DNA of 40,993 bases from Candidatus Glassbacteria bacterium (GCA_019456185.1 VRUH01000018.1:13383-54375); one strand, 5' to 3'; counted from the first letter of the stretch, positions 1 through 10,013 are shown. The notes: generated by a model not told the origin, from the letters alone. A program made the numbers and translations.

Positions 1-625
1 CCTGTTCGCGACCGGCGAATTCAGCCAGTTCCGGCCAGACAGCTTCGAAATAACGCGAGGTGGCCGGCGAGCCGATCCAGCCGACTGTGAAGCAGTCCGG
101 ATCGAATGCCGTGCGTGGCTCGAAACGCGAACAGGCAATCGGAGTGTAAACTGTCTGCACTTTATCCGGCGACGCCCCCCGGCTTACCGCCTCATCGGCC
201 GCCAGCCGGCTGACCGCCAGTACGACAGACGCGGTCCTGACCTGGTGGCTGAACCTGACATTGCGCATATCGCTGCGCAGGTAGACCGCGTCGTCGAAAT
301 CATAGACCACCCGCGGGTTGATCCTGCGAATCAGCTTCTGCAGGCCGACCGGAAAGAGTACGCGCTGGATCAGCACAATATCGGCTGTGGCTGCGCCGGC
401 CAGCAGACGGACGACTGACCACAGGTGCCAAAACTGTTCGAGGACAACCCTGAGCGCCCCGATCCGGCGACCGTCAACCAGACGCCGGCAATAGCCATCC
501 GAGGTGTAGCTGAGCGCCGTGTAGCTCAAAACGCCGTCGTTGCGCAGACGGTCGAGCAGGTCGTAGACCCTGATCCTGCTCGCAGGCGCGGTCCGGGTAC
601 CCTCTGTCAGCGCCAGTAATTTCAA
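1..625 (-). CDS. Glycosyltransferase, GT4-like (3' end outside window)
   Basis: Reading the minus strand from a TTG at 625 gives about 208 residues that run off the left edge. An AAGGA ribosome binding site lies 6 bases before the TTG, and an in-frame stop lies four codons upstream of it, so the start is well fixed. The N-terminus (KLLALTEGTRTAPASRIRVYD) looks like the donor-independent half of a family 4 glycosyltransferase. The sequence VVYDFDDAVYLR followed later by VLAVSRLAADEA and VGWIGSPATSRYF is typical of GT4 enzymes that build exopolysaccharide or lipopolysaccharide. The acceptor and sugar cannot be told from this fragment. It follows moaCB by 64 bases in the same direction. Confidence 0.75.
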   Translation of the reverse strand, partial: MKLLALTEGTRTAPASRIRVYDLLDRLRNDGVLSYTALSYTSDGYCRRLVDGRRIGALRVVLEQFWHLWSVVRLLAGAATADIVLIQRVLFPVGLQKLIRRINPRVVYDFDDAVYLRSDMRNVRFSHQVRTASVVLAVSRLAADEAVSRGASPDKVQTVYTPIACSRFEPRTAFDPDCFTVGWIGSPATSRYFEAVWPELAEFAGREQ

Positions 626-689
626 TGCGGTTCCTTACAGCCGACTGGAAAAGTAAAGATATTGGCGATCCACCGCTGACGGGGTTCTC

Positions 690-1598
690 TCAGTGGTCTC
701 CCCCGCTAATCATCCGCAGGCCGTGTTTGACCGCCGGAAGCAGGCAGTCCAGGTACTCTTCCACGGCCGATGGCGAGCCGGGAAGGTTGATTATCAGGGT
801 CCGTCCCCGGATACCGGCCGCCCCGCGGGAGAGCATCGAGAACGGCAGGCGGAGCTGTCCGTGGGCGCGGGCCGCTTCGGCGATTCCCGGAGCCGGCCGC
901 TCGACCAGGCGACGAGTCACCTCGGGAGTGTTGTCCCTGGGTCCGGGACCCGTGCCTCCGGTAGTCAGCACCAGCTCTAGTTTGCGGCCGTCTGCGTATT
1001 CCAGCAGGGCGCGCTCCACTTCTTCGGGGTCATCCGGCACCACCCGGATATCGTCCACCAGGAACCCCTCCTCCTCCAGCCGTCCGGCGATCAGTCCGCC
1101 GGACTTGTCCGCCCGCGTACCGGCGGCGGCGCGGTCGGATATCACCAGCACGGCCGCTTTCGGCTCACCCTCGATCGGGGGATTGTAGTCCGATTTCCCC
1201 CCGCGTTTCGACAGCAGGCGCACCTCGCCCAGCTCCAGGTTGTCATCGACCATTTTCGCCATATCGTAGATTGTCAGCGCGGCCACCGAGGCTCCGGTCA
1301 GCGCCTCCATTTCCACTCCCGTGCGATGGATCGCCTTGACCTCCACCCGGCAGTCGATACCGTCCTCGCCCACCGTGAACTCCACCCCGACAAAATCCAC
1401 CGCCACCGGATGGCAGTAAGGGATCAGCCGTGACGTTTCCTTGGCTGCCTGGACAGCGGCCACCTTGGCCACCGGCAGGGGATCGCCCTTGGGAAGGCCG
1501 CCGTCGCGCACCAGCGCCACCGTCGCCGGGGACAACCTGACACTCGAGACCGCGACCGCGGTGCGCAGGGTTTCGAATTTCCGCGAGATATCCCTCAT
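690..1598 (-). CDS. moaCB: Bifunctional molybdenum cofactor protein MoaC-MoaB
   Basis: A 302-residue fusion. Residues 1-140 are MoaC, which with MoaA turns GTP into cyclic pyranopterin monophosphate. The conserved CHP at 62-64, the HRTGVEMEALTG stretch at 91-102, and Asp112 and Lys115 in YDMAK match the known MoaC active-site positions. Residues 147-302 are MoaB/MogA-like, the domain that adenylylates molybdopterin; the signature LTTGGTGPGPRDNTPE lies at 211-226. Start ATG 1598 has a strong GGAGG ribosome site. MoaC-MoaB fusions are known in several bacteria. No other cofactor gene or molybdoenzyme is visible in the window. It lies 40 bases after the addA-like gene, so it is probably cotranscribed. 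Confidence 0.93.
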   Translation of the reverse strand: MRDISRKFETLRTAVAVSSVRLSPATVALVRDGGLPKGDPLPVAKVAAVQAAKETSRLIPYCHPVAVDFVGVEFTVGEDGIDCRVEVKAIHRTGVEMEALTGASVAALTIYDMAKMVDDNLELGEVRLLSKRGGKSDYNPPIEGEPKAAVLVISDRAAAGTRADKSGGLIAGRLEEEGFLVDDIRVVPDDPEEVERALLEYADGRKLELVLTTGGTGPGPRDNTPEVTRRLVERPAPGIAEAARAHGQLRLPFSMLSRGAAGIRGRTLIINLPGSPSAVEEYLDCLLPAVKHGLRMISGGDH

Positions 1599-1638
1599 AG
1601 CTTCTCCACCTCCGCTGATTCAGCCCTGTTTCTGTTGT

Positions 1639-4600
1639 TCAATCTATTGTCTTGTATAATCCCGGGCCAGTGAAATAGAGCCCTGTCTCCTTGACATTTT
1701 CCCCGACTGCGGATTCCCAGGCGGCCGCATAGAACCTGAGCTGCCCGGCGTAATAGACTGTCAGCTCGTCGAGACGGCTCTCTGCGTCACGGTCGGTCTT
1801 GTAGTCCACCAGCACCCAGCCGTCCGGCTCGCGAAAGGCCAGATCCACCATCCCGCGCACCACTGCCGGCACGCCCTGCTCGTTCCAGCGGACCAGCTCG
1901 AACGGCACCTCGGCCATCACCCGCTGCGCCCCGGCGGCCCTGCGCCACAAGTCGCTCTCCAGCACCGCGCGGGCCGTGTCGACCGCGCTGTCGATATCGA
2001 TACCCTCGCAGTTCTCCGGATCAAGCAGCCGGCTGGCCAGCAGAGACAGGTCCTGGCCGGGTTTGCGGGCGCCGGCCTCCAGCAGCAGATGAACCGCCTG
2101 ACCCCACTCGGTGCCGTGCTCACCGGATGCGCCCGGATGAGACAGACTACCCGAGAGCGCCAGGCGCTTGGCCTGGTCCAGCTCGTAACCGGGGACGGCA
2201 ACCCGTTCCCAGGCCGCGGCCAGTTCCGGCGGATGCGCTTGCAAATCGCCGTCACCACAACCTTTCCCGGCATCTGCCAGGGGGTCGTTAAGGTTGCCGT
2301 AATCAAGCCGGTCGCAGTCATCCAGCGCGGAACGAAAATCCTTCCAGGGATTGTGATGGTCGCCCTTTTCACGCGAGCTTACAACCAGCCGGTCGCGGGC
2401 GCGGGTGGCGGCCACGTAGAGCAGCCTGACCCGCTCGGCTTCCAGAAACTTCCGCTCCTCGTCCATTTTGTCCGGCCAGTCGGGATGGGAAGCCAGCAGT
2501 TCGCCGGGTCCGCCGAACGGGTTCTGACGGCTGATCGCCAGAAAGCCGCGGCTCTCCGCGCCGGAGCGGTCCACGTGGACCTCGACCGTACGCCTGGCGC
2601 TGAAGCCGGTCGGGTCCGCCAGGAAGACCACGTCGGCCTCCAGTCCCTTGGCCTTGTGCAGGTTCATCACCGCCACCGGCCGCTCGTCGCCCGGACGGGC
2701 CTCCGTGCTGTCGGCCTCAAGTTCGCCTTCGGCCAGACGGCGCAGCAGCTCGAGCACCCCGGTGACCGAGTTCCGGGCCTGCTCCCGGCCGCGGACAATC
2801 TCCAGCGCCCGCGCCAGTCCACCCGCTCTCTGGTTGCCTCCCCGGGCGGCAGCGGCGGCTGCGAACAGTCCCATGTCCGCCGCGATCCGCTCCAGCGCGG
2901 CCACCGGTGCCAGTTTTTCCAGCCATCTCGCGTAGCGTTTAAGCCGGGCGAAAGCGTCACGGTAACTTTCCGCTGCCTCCGGTTTCAGACCGGGGGGCAG
3001 CTTGTCATCCAGGTAGCGGAACACGCCGTCGTTGCGCACCAGCTCGTACAATGCGGGGTCGCTGAACCCGAACGCCTCGCTGCGCAGGGCGGCCACCAGT
3101 GTCAGCGGGTCCTCTGGACGGGCCGCGGCCGAGGCCGTCAGCCAGAGCTGCCGCACCTGGGGCAGCAGACCCAGGGAACTGCCGCCGGACACCTGGTTGG
3201 CAATACCCAGCCTGTCCAGCGCGGCGGAGTAAAGAGCGAGACCGGCGCGGCGCCAGGTCAGCACCATCACGCGGGGGACTTCGCCGTCACCTGCCCGTTC
3301 CAGAATATCGCGGACAGCGGCGGCGACAATCCCCGGCTCCACGGCGCGGACACTGCTGTTGCTTTCCGATCCGGCCTCATCCAGCCACAACTGCTCCACC
3401 CTCCCCCCCTCCGGGTCATCGCGGGCCGGTTCGAGCCTCACATACTCCGGCGAGTAGAGATCGCCGCCGAAGTTGTCCGCGAACTGATCGTTAACCCAGC
3501 CGACAACCTCGCGTTTAGTGCGGAAATTGGACCACAGCAGCAGCACCTCGCCGCCGCTGTCCCTGATCCTGTCCCGGACCTGCTCGTAGGTGACAATATC
3601 GGCCCGGCGGAAGCGGTAGATCGACTGCTTGGGATCTCCGACCACGAACAGCGCTCCCGGACGCGGCCTGCATCGGGTCCAGTCCGTCTCAGCCGGGTCT
3701 TCCGCTGTGAGCAGCAGCATGATTTCCGCCTGCACCGGGTCCGTATCCTGGAACTCATCGACCAGCAGGTGGGTGAACCTGCGGGCGAAATAGCTCCTGG
3801 CCTCGTGGCTGTTCTCCAGCAAATCCCGCGCGGCAAGCAGCAGGTCGGTAAAATTCAGCCGGCCGCTCTGCAGTCTGCCGTGACGGTTATAGTCGGCGGC
3901 CCTGTGCAGAAGCTCCATGGAGGCCGTATAGCGCATGGCGCGCCAGCGCGCGAGCAGGGGTTCCGCCTCGCGAGTGCAGAACTCCTCCCATTCATCCCGC
4001 TCACGGACCGCCCTTTGACTGTCCGGCCAGATTTTCCGGACAACCGTCCGGGGACGGCAGGCGGTCAGAATTTCCGCCAGCTCGGCGGGGCTGCTCCTGT
4101 CCGCCTGGGAGAACATCCGCAGCAGCTTGCGGAACAGGGGTATCAGCTTGTCGTTGCCGGTGTCCGGCGGCAGCCGCAGCTCCCTCAGCAACCGCCCGAT
4201 TCGCTCGATCCGGGGGGCCAGTACCCTGTCCAGCTCCCCGGCCGTCAGCGGCTCGATCTCCGGGGGCAGCGGCCAGCGGTCGATATCGGGGTAATCGCAA
4301 AAAATCGAGTAGGCCCGCTCCAGGTCCGAGGGTAGAATACCCAGCCGGTCGAGTTCGCTCAGCGCGGGGTCGGAACCGGCGATCAGCCCGGCGATAAACT
4401 CGTGCCAGCACTCGGCCCGCAGCTGCTCGTCCTCCTCCTGCTCGATCTCGCGGAAATCCGGGTCGACTCCGGCTTCCACCGGCCGCTCGCGGATCAGCCG
4501 GGCGCAGAAGGAATGGATCGTGCCCACAAAGCCGAGGCCGGGCTGTTCCAGCGCCTTCGCTATTCTCTCCGCCCGTTCGCCTGTTTCCTGATTGTCTGGC

Positions 4601-4851
4601 GGTTCGAGACGCTTTTCAAGTTGCTCGCGGAAACGGGTCCGCAGCTCGCCGGCGGCCTTGCGGGTGAATGTGACAGCCGCCATCTGCTCCACAGCGCAGC
4701 GGCCGGTGGCCACCAGTTCCACCATCCGGCCCACCATGCTGGTGGTCTTGCCGGTCCCGGCGGCGGCCTCGACCAGGAAATTCCGTTCGAGATCGGTGAG
4801 GATCGTCTCGCGCTGGGTGGCGTCCCTGATGTTCGCTGCGCGCTCAGTCAT
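1639..4851 (-). CDS. addA: AddA/RecB-like UvrD-family helicase-nuclease
   Basis: A 1070-residue protein with a UvrD-type superfamily 1A helicase and a C-terminal PD-(D/E)XK nuclease. Walker A is AAAGTGKTT near residue 30. The DEXX box is LLVDEFQDTDPVQ near 367, followed by VGDPKQSIYRFRRADI near 403. Motif V is LHKAKGLEADVVFL near 732, and motif VI is RLLYVAATRARDR near 810. The nuclease motif is GMVDLAFREPD...VLVDYKTD near 1005-1020. This is the layout of AddA and RecB, which process double-strand DNA ends for recombination. Its start overlaps the end of the AddB-like gene by 8 bases, so the two are translationally coupled as in other addBA operons. The symbol is by architecture; it could also be a related RecB-like exonuclease. 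Confidence 0.88.
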   Translation of the reverse strand: MTERAANIRDATQRETILTDLERNFLVEAAAGTGKTTSMVGRMVELVATGRCAVEQMAAVTFTRKAAGELRTRFREQLEKRLEPPDNQETGERAERIAKALEQPGLGFVGTIHSFCARLIRERPVEAGVDPDFREIEQEEDEQLRAECWHEFIAGLIAGSDPALSELDRLGILPSDLERAYSIFCDYPDIDRWPLPPEIEPLTAGELDRVLAPRIERIGRLLRELRLPPDTGNDKLIPLFRKLLRMFSQADRSSPAELAEILTACRPRTVVRKIWPDSQRAVRERDEWEEFCTREAEPLLARWRAMRYTASMELLHRAADYNRHGRLQSGRLNFTDLLLAARDLLENSHEARSYFARRFTHLLVDEFQDTDPVQAEIMLLLTAEDPAETDWTRCRPRPGALFVVGDPKQSIYRFRRADIVTYEQVRDRIRDSGGEVLLLWSNFRTKREVVGWVNDQFADNFGGDLYSPEYVRLEPARDDPEGGRVEQLWLDEAGSESNSSVRAVEPGIVAAAVRDILERAGDGEVPRVMVLTWRRAGLALYSAALDRLGIANQVSGGSSLGLLPQVRQLWLTASAAARPEDPLTLVAALRSEAFGFSDPALYELVRNDGVFRYLDDKLPPGLKPEAAESYRDAFARLKRYARWLEKLAPVAALERIAADMGLFAAAAAARGGNQRAGGLARALEIVRGREQARNSVTGVLELLRRLAEGELEADSTEARPGDERPVAVMNLHKAKGLEADVVFLADPTGFSARRTVEVHVDRSGAESRGFLAISRQNPFGGPGELLASHPDWPDKMDEERKFLEAERVRLLYVAATRARDRLVVSSREKGDHHNPWKDFRSALDDCDRLDYGNLNDPLADAGKGCGDGDLQAHPPELAAAWERVAVPGYELDQAKRLALSGSLSHPGASGEHGTEWGQAVHLLLEAGARKPGQDLSLLASRLLDPENCEGIDIDSAVDTARAVLESDLWRRAAGAQRVMAEVPFELVRWNEQGVPAVVRGMVDLAFREPDGWVLVDYKTDRDAESRLDELTVYYAGQLRFYAAAWESAVGENVKETGLYFTGPGLYKTID

Positions 4852-7800
4852 AGGTCCTCACCCGGCGGACATTCTTCAGCACATCGTTGGCTGGGTCCTC
4901 CAGCTTGCGCGCCTGGGCCGCGGCCTGGGTTTCGACATCGCCGCAGATTTTCCGGTAGGCGCAGTAGCGGCAGTCGGCTGTATCCTCGGAGGCCGCGAAC
5001 GCTCCCTGGCGGCTGATCCCGCAGAGTGAATCGAGCAGTTCCCGTCCCCGCCGCAAATCTCCCGCTGTCCATACGACAGCCTCTCCGCGTCCGCCGCCGG
5101 CCGGGAAGAAATAGCGGAACCTGTCGGCAGCGGCGCCTGGCCGGAGCTTATCGAGCCGGACCTGCACCATCGCCAGATACAGTGCATGCTGGACCCGCCG
5201 CCCCCCGTTGAACGGCCTAGGAATGCTGTAGCTGAAAGTGCCGCCTGACTTGTAATCGGTAACCGTAAACCGGTTCCCGTCGTCTTTCAGGCTGTCGATC
5301 CGGTCCACCCGGCCGCGGACCCTGACTGTCCCGCCGGGCAGCGCCAGCGGCAGCGGCGTGTCACAGCCCAGCTCATCGCTGCCCTCGGCCGCCAGTCCAA
5401 TCGATGTCTCCAGCCAGCGGGGTACGTGCCTGGTGCAATATTCCGCCTCCTCGACCAGGAACACCCGGCAGGCCTGCAGCAGCCAGTTGCGGCGCGCCTG
5501 GGCCGCGGCCTCGCCCGGCACGGGGAACTCGACCCTGAACTCCGCCAGCGATTCCGCGGCGATTGCGGCGATCAGCTCGCGCTGTCCGGGGGAATTCTCC
5601 GGCAGGACACCGTCCTCCAGGAGCCGCTCCAGGAAGCGGTGCAACACCTGATGGACCAGCTGGCCGGCGGCGGCGGGGTCGAGCCACTGGGACGGCGGCG
5701 GGGGTTCGCAAGGCTCCTCGAGGCCCAGCACGTAGCGGTAGTAGTAGCGACGGGGGCAGGCTCCCAGGGTTTCCAGGCCGCTGGCCGAGAGCACCGGCCC
5801 ATCCCCGGAGTACGGGTCGAGTTCCGCCCCGGCCTCCGCGAGCAACCCGTCGTACACGCCGAATGACGTGGACAATCTGGCGCGGACGGCCTCTTCCCCG
5901 CGCACGAGATGGGGAAAATGTTCCCCGAGCAGCGTTCGCGATTCCCCGCTGCGGTTACTCAGCAGCCGGGCCAGCCACCAGTCGGTCTCGCGGCAGGCCA
6001 TCCCCGCCTCCGGCGGCGCAAACGAGGAGGGCGCCGCCAGCGACTCCAGCAGCTGTTTCTGACCCGCGCCGCTGTCGCCGCAGAGCGAGCGGTAGACGGG
6101 CAGGAGCGCCGGAGCGGGAAACAGCTCGCGGCCATCCTGCGGATCGCTGGAGGAGAACGAGAGAATCACCCGTCCCCGCAGGCGGGCCAGCAGAAGACCC
6201 AGTTCGCGCTCTGCGCGCTGCTGGCGTTGGAGCGAGGTGGCGAGGCCGGGGCTGAGGCGCTGACGTTCGCTATCGAGCAGCAGCGGGTTCTGGCCGCCAG
6301 ACGGAGGCCAGCGGGTATCGTCCATGCCCAGCACCACGCTCAGCGGCCGGCCGGAATGGCCGCCGGAGATTATACCCGCCACGTGGAGTTTGCCCGGCTG
6401 CGGCGCGTTACCCATCACCGGCACTTCACCGGCCAGCTCGGCCAGGTAGGCAGCCGCCTCGATCCCGCCGCCGTGGACCTGCCGCCAGTCACGCAGCCCG
6501 GTCAGGCGGTCCAGCAGGGCGCGGCGGGCATAGGTGTCGAGTTCGGTGGGATGGGCCGCGAAATCCTCGATCAGACGGCACGCGCCCGCGACAAGCTGTT
6601 CCTCATCGCCGCCGCTTTCCGGGCTGATTTCCAGCAGGGATGAAACGGTATCTCGCAGCAGCCGGGCCGCTTCCAGTTGACGAGGTTCGACACCGCCGCG
6701 ATCATTTTTCCGCCGCCGTCCGAGATTATTCACCCGCTGGCCGAGCAGCCTGATCCAGCGGTCCCGTCCCTTGCCGACCGGCAGGGATTCGAGCTGCGAG
6801 GCCAGGAAAGCGTAAGGGAGCTGGTTGTCATCGGAGCCGGGCGGCAGCAGCAGACCCTCGCCCACCATCTCGGCAATCCCCTGCATGGCGAACCCCGATT
6901 CGACCCAGCGCAGCCAGGCGGCCAGCAGCCGGCCCGGTCGGGTCAGCCGCGACCGGACACCCTCGGCGAACGTAACCGGCAGGCTGTCGCCACGCAGCAG
7001 AGACTCCGGCAGGGACTCCTGGAGAAGTTCATAGACCAGCTGTGGATATGTTTCCCGGTCTGGATGGACCAGTTCCACCTGCTCAAGCGGAATTCCCGCT
7101 GAAATTATCCGCCGCAGGACACCGCGGACCTCGTTGGCCGGACCGACCGCCCGCACTATTTCCGCTCCCGTCCCGACCGTGCTATCCCGGAAACGGCAGT
7201 CATTCCCCGCCTCTTTTTCCCAGCCGCAGCCCTCAGCGGGCGAGTCCACCGGCAGGCGCTCCACCCTGCCCCCGGGCAGCGAGTCCAGAAACCCGCTTTC
7301 CATGACAGTCAGCTCGGAATCCTCCGGCAGAAGCAGGAGCGGCAGGTTCGCCCGTTCCCGCTTTAGTTCAGCGGCAGCCATCCGCAGCAGCCCGGCATAG
7401 TCGGCCAGCTTTTCGCGTTCGAGGAATTCGAGATAGTTTTCGAGCAGAGCTGAGAGTTCCCGGCCTTTCAGCCCGTTTTCGAAGGCCCTGCCCGCCAGCT
7501 CGTCGGGTTTAAGCCCGGCCAGACGGAATTCCTCGAGCAGGCGGCTGAATCGGGCAATCAGCGCGGGAGTGGGCCGGAGGGAAAACAGATAGCCGCCTTC
7601 ACCGGTGCGCCGGGACTGGAAGAGCCTGCCGGTGAGCAGCAGCGCGCTGCGCGAGTTGAGGATTTCGAACCCGCCGCTCTCGAGCCGGGGGGCGGCCAGC
7701 GAGGCGGCAGCGCCGCGCAGGGTGCGGACATGCAGGTTCAGGACTGGACAATCGCCAGCCGCTACGGAATCGATCCACTGGTAGCCGACCCGGCGGGTGG

Positions 7801-7873
7801 GCGCGATCAGCCATTTCTCATCGGCGGGATGCGTGCGGCAGAAATCGGCGATCGCACTGGTGAGAGTATTCAT
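4844..7873 (-). CDS. addB: AddB-like PD-(D/E)XK nuclease with Fe-S cysteines
   Basis: About 1009 residues from ATG 7873; a TTG at 7918 is also open but has no better ribosome site. The C-terminal third carries the nuclease: ACPRRYYYRYVLG near 704, VTDYKSGGTFS near 874, and a closing cysteine group C-x2-C-x5-C (DCRYCAYRKICGD) near 968-977. One upstream Cys plus three late Cys is the AddB/Cas4-type 4Fe-4S nuclease pattern. The N-terminal region has no intact Walker A, as in AddB-type subunits where only AddA is a motor. It is expected to form a DNA end-resection complex with the downstream AddA-like protein. Sequence similarity to classical AddB is only moderate as judged by eye. Confidence 0.82.
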   Translation of the reverse strand: MNTLTSAIADFCRTHPADEKWLIAPTRRVGYQWIDSVAAGDCPVLNLHVRTLRGAAASLAAPRLESGGFEILNSRSALLLTGRLFQSRRTGEGGYLFSLRPTPALIARFSRLLEEFRLAGLKPDELAGRAFENGLKGRELSALLENYLEFLEREKLADYAGLLRMAAAELKRERANLPLLLLPEDSELTVMESGFLDSLPGGRVERLPVDSPAEGCGWEKEAGNDCRFRDSTVGTGAEIVRAVGPANEVRGVLRRIISAGIPLEQVELVHPDRETYPQLVYELLQESLPESLLRGDSLPVTFAEGVRSRLTRPGRLLAAWLRWVESGFAMQGIAEMVGEGLLLPPGSDDNQLPYAFLASQLESLPVGKGRDRWIRLLGQRVNNLGRRRKNDRGGVEPRQLEAARLLRDTVSSLLEISPESGGDEEQLVAGACRLIEDFAAHPTELDTYARRALLDRLTGLRDWRQVHGGGIEAAAYLAELAGEVPVMGNAPQPGKLHVAGIISGGHSGRPLSVVLGMDDTRWPPSGGQNPLLLDSERQRLSPGLATSLQRQQRAERELGLLLARLRGRVILSFSSSDPQDGRELFPAPALLPVYRSLCGDSGAGQKQLLESLAAPSSFAPPEAGMACRETDWWLARLLSNRSGESRTLLGEHFPHLVRGEEAVRARLSTSFGVYDGLLAEAGAELDPYSGDGPVLSASGLETLGACPRRYYYRYVLGLEEPCEPPPPSQWLDPAAAGQLVHQVLHRFLERLLEDGVLPENSPGQRELIAAIAAESLAEFRVEFPVPGEAAAQARRNWLLQACRVFLVEEAEYCTRHVPRWLETSIGLAAEGSDELGCDTPLPLALPGGTVRVRGRVDRIDSLKDDGNRFTVTDYKSGGTFSYSIPRPFNGGRRVQHALYLAMVQVRLDKLRPGAAADRFRYFFPAGGGRGEAVVWTAGDLRRGRELLDSLCGISRQGAFAASEDTADCRYCAYRKICGDVETQAAAQARKLEDPANDVLKNVRRVRTYD

Positions 7874-7956
7874 AGCCGGAATCCGAACCAGCCGGGCAGG
7901 CGGAACCTCCCGGCCCAAGGAGTAGTCATGCGGCAGCCTCCGGATCGCCCGGTGTG

Positions 7957-9699
7957 TTACTGTCCGGCCCCGATACTCAGCACCCAGTCCTCGGCGCCGG
8001 GCGCGGTGAATGTCCCGACCCCGCCGCCGGAGACAGTGAACGGCTCGCCGTAGCTCCCGTCACGGGGGTCGAACCAGCGGGCGCTCAGTTTGCCGGTTGC
8101 TTCGCTCAAGTCCAGGCTGATTTTTCCGCCGGCCGGGGCGTAGACCATGTACTGACGGCCCGGTTCGGCCAGGCAGTAGGCCTCGCCGCCGCCCTGGACC
8201 AGCTCGTTGTGCGGCTCCATCTTCCAGTACTCGTAGCGTTTGATATGCTCCGCCGCCAGCGCGAGCTGCTCGTCGCCCACACAATCTGCCCCCAACTGAC
8301 GGAGACCGAACAGGTGGCGCTCCAGCGGCTTGGCCGGCGCCCAGCTGCGGCCGATGGAGCCGTAGGTATGGTCGTTGTTCTCGTAGCGCCAGTCGGCCCA
8401 GACAGTGTGCGCGCCGGCGGCGTAGAAACTCCAGATTATTTTCAGCGGTTTCTCCGCCCGCGCCTGGCCCTCCCAGAGACCCTCGGTGACGATCACCGGA
8501 AAACCGCCCGATTCCGGCGGCGAGGCCCAGGTATCGAGCGCCAGGGCGTTGTTCAGCGAGGCTTTCTGCCACTCCGGGTTGCTGTAGTTGCCGACCGCAG
8601 TCTGGACGGTGTTCAGTTTACGGCTGTCGGGGATATCCAGTTCGCTCAGCCAGCGGCGGTCCTCGTTGTGCCACTGCTCGCAGTCCTGGGCGGTAATCAT
8701 CCTGCCGAACGGGGTCAGCGAGGCGAAGAACCTGCCGTATTCGAGGAACTCCTGCTTATCATCCACGCAGTAATCGAAGACCTCGGTGTTGCCCAGCGAC
8801 CAGTAGGCCACATTCCAGAACGCGGCCTGGCGCGCCAGGAAATAGCGCATCAGCGAGATGTTGGTCTCAGAGTCGAACCGGTCGTGAATCCTGGGTTCGA
8901 ACACGAGCTCATCCGGCGGGTACTTGCCCTTTTCCTGACCGCCGAACTTGCCGCAGGGTCCCTCGAACGAACCGAGATAGATTCCCGCGGCGGCGGCGGT
9001 GCGGATCATCTCGTCCCATTCGCGCCACATCGGGAGGTTGAACCGCTGGTAATTCACGATTTTATGGAGGTCCTCTTTAACAAACTCGGCTTTTTCCGAT
9101 GGCTTGGTGGCCCAGGCGGTCCGGTTACCCCAGCCATCGCCCCAGACAGTTGTGTTGAAATTGGGTACGACCAGGGTGTTGTAGCCGCGAGCCTCGCACC
9201 AGGCGATCATGTCGCGCCAGTCGGTGGGAGTGAGATGGCAATCGGCGAACACCGCCAGGGGCAGGAAATGTTCGCCGTGCGAGTCGGTCAGCCAGCGCGG
9301 GTTGTCCGGGTCCTGCTTCCAGGGACCGGGCAGGGAGCCTTTTTCCACGCACTCGAAACTGCCGACCTCGCCCGGCCAGCCGTCGCTGAAATTCAGCGAG
9401 TAGAACCAGGTGCCGAGTTCATCGGGCATGAAGCGCTGCCGCCAGAGGTTTATCCCGTCGTAAAAACCCCAGAAGCGGACCACGCGGCCGCTCGGCGAGG
9501 TGAAGCTGGCGTTGAGCGTAACATCGGAAAACGGGTTGCTGTAACGGGACTTGTTGGTAACCGAGGTCTCGAACAGGCCATAGAGCGGCACGCGCACCTC
9601 GCCCGTGCGCGGCAGATCAAGCTCGAATGCTTCTTTACCGCAGGAAAACGATAACGTCAGGGCGGCAAGCAGGACGGCATAAGTCAAAATTCGGGTCAT
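7957..9699 (-). CDS. DUF5060/DUF4038-type glycoside hydrolase-like lipoprotein
   Basis: 580 residues from ATG 9699, which has a GGAGG site 11 bases upstream. A longer frame opening at 9792 lacks a signal peptide at its start, so 9699 is preferred. The N-terminus is a lipoprotein signal with lipobox LSFSC (Cys about residue 18). Residues 25-130 form a beta-sandwich DUF5060-like module (SNPFSDVTLNASF, FYDGINLWRQRFMPDELGTW). The rest is a TIM-barrel-like DUF4038 region. Candidate catalytic acids are Glu306 in LGNTEV and Glu406 in VIVTEGLWEG, matching the Asn-Glu plus Glu arrangement of clan A hydrolases. It probably trims plant polysaccharide side chains at the cell surface. A paralogue sits at 14454-16088. 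Exact substrate is unknown. Confidence 0.83.
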   Translation of the reverse strand: MTRILTYAVLLAALTLSFSCGKEAFELDLPRTGEVRVPLYGLFETSVTNKSRYSNPFSDVTLNASFTSPSGRVVRFWGFYDGINLWRQRFMPDELGTWFYSLNFSDGWPGEVGSFECVEKGSLPGPWKQDPDNPRWLTDSHGEHFLPLAVFADCHLTPTDWRDMIAWCEARGYNTLVVPNFNTTVWGDGWGNRTAWATKPSEKAEFVKEDLHKIVNYQRFNLPMWREWDEMIRTAAAAGIYLGSFEGPCGKFGGQEKGKYPPDELVFEPRIHDRFDSETNISLMRYFLARQAAFWNVAYWSLGNTEVFDYCVDDKQEFLEYGRFFASLTPFGRMITAQDCEQWHNEDRRWLSELDIPDSRKLNTVQTAVGNYSNPEWQKASLNNALALDTWASPPESGGFPVIVTEGLWEGQARAEKPLKIIWSFYAAGAHTVWADWRYENNDHTYGSIGRSWAPAKPLERHLFGLRQLGADCVGDEQLALAAEHIKRYEYWKMEPHNELVQGGGEAYCLAEPGRQYMVYAPAGGKISLDLSEATGKLSARWFDPRDGSYGEPFTVSGGGVGTFTAPGAEDWVLSIGAGQ

Positions 9700-9788
9700 G
9701 GCAGGTTTGTCCTCCACCTGTGCAGGCTGATTGTGACAGATACTGTTTAACTCAGGCAGGGACAAGTTAAGGCAGGAGGGGGGCAAAA

Positions 9789-10013
9789 TCAATCCCCCGG
9801 CTCGTGGTCGTCCGGCGTGTACTCCAGGATGTCGCCCGGCTGGCAGTCAAGCTCGCGGCAGATCGCCTCCAGGGTGGAAAACCGCACCGCGCGGGCCTTG
9901 CCGGTTTTGAGCACCGACAGGTTGGCGATAGTGACCCCCACGCGCCCGGCAAGCTCGGTGAGGGACATTTTTCTTTTGACCAGCATTAGATCCAGATTGA
10001 TTAAGATCGGCAT
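9789..10013 (-). CDS. Small XRE-family helix-turn-helix regulator
   Basis: 74 residues, almost entirely a Cro/CI-type helix-turn-helix: LVKRKMSLTELAGRVGVT followed by the recognition helix region and FSTLEAICRELDCQPGDILEY. This YozG-like form is typically encoded beside DUF2975 membrane proteins, and here the DUF2975 gene ends 19 bases upstream on the same strand. The pair probably forms a small regulatory unit in which the membrane protein modulates the DNA-binding protein; that role is inference from recurrent gene pairing. The start at ATG 10013 has only a weak ribosome site, consistent with coupling to the upstream gene. The C-terminus is acidic (DDHEPGD). Confidence 0.88.
   Translation of the reverse strand: MPILINLDLMLVKRKMSLTELAGRVGVTIANLSVLKTGKARAVRFSTLEAICRELDCQPGDILEYTPDDHEPGD

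Noticed and set aside
2089-4335. 748-codon plus-strand open frame
   Set aside because: It is antisense to the AddA-like gene, which has all helicase and nuclease motifs; the opposite frame is Gln/Arg/Gly-rich with no domain.
7954-9654. 566-codon plus-strand open frame
   Set aside because: Antisense of the DUF5060 lipoprotein; no signal peptide or recognisable motif, and it arises from GC-rich codon use.
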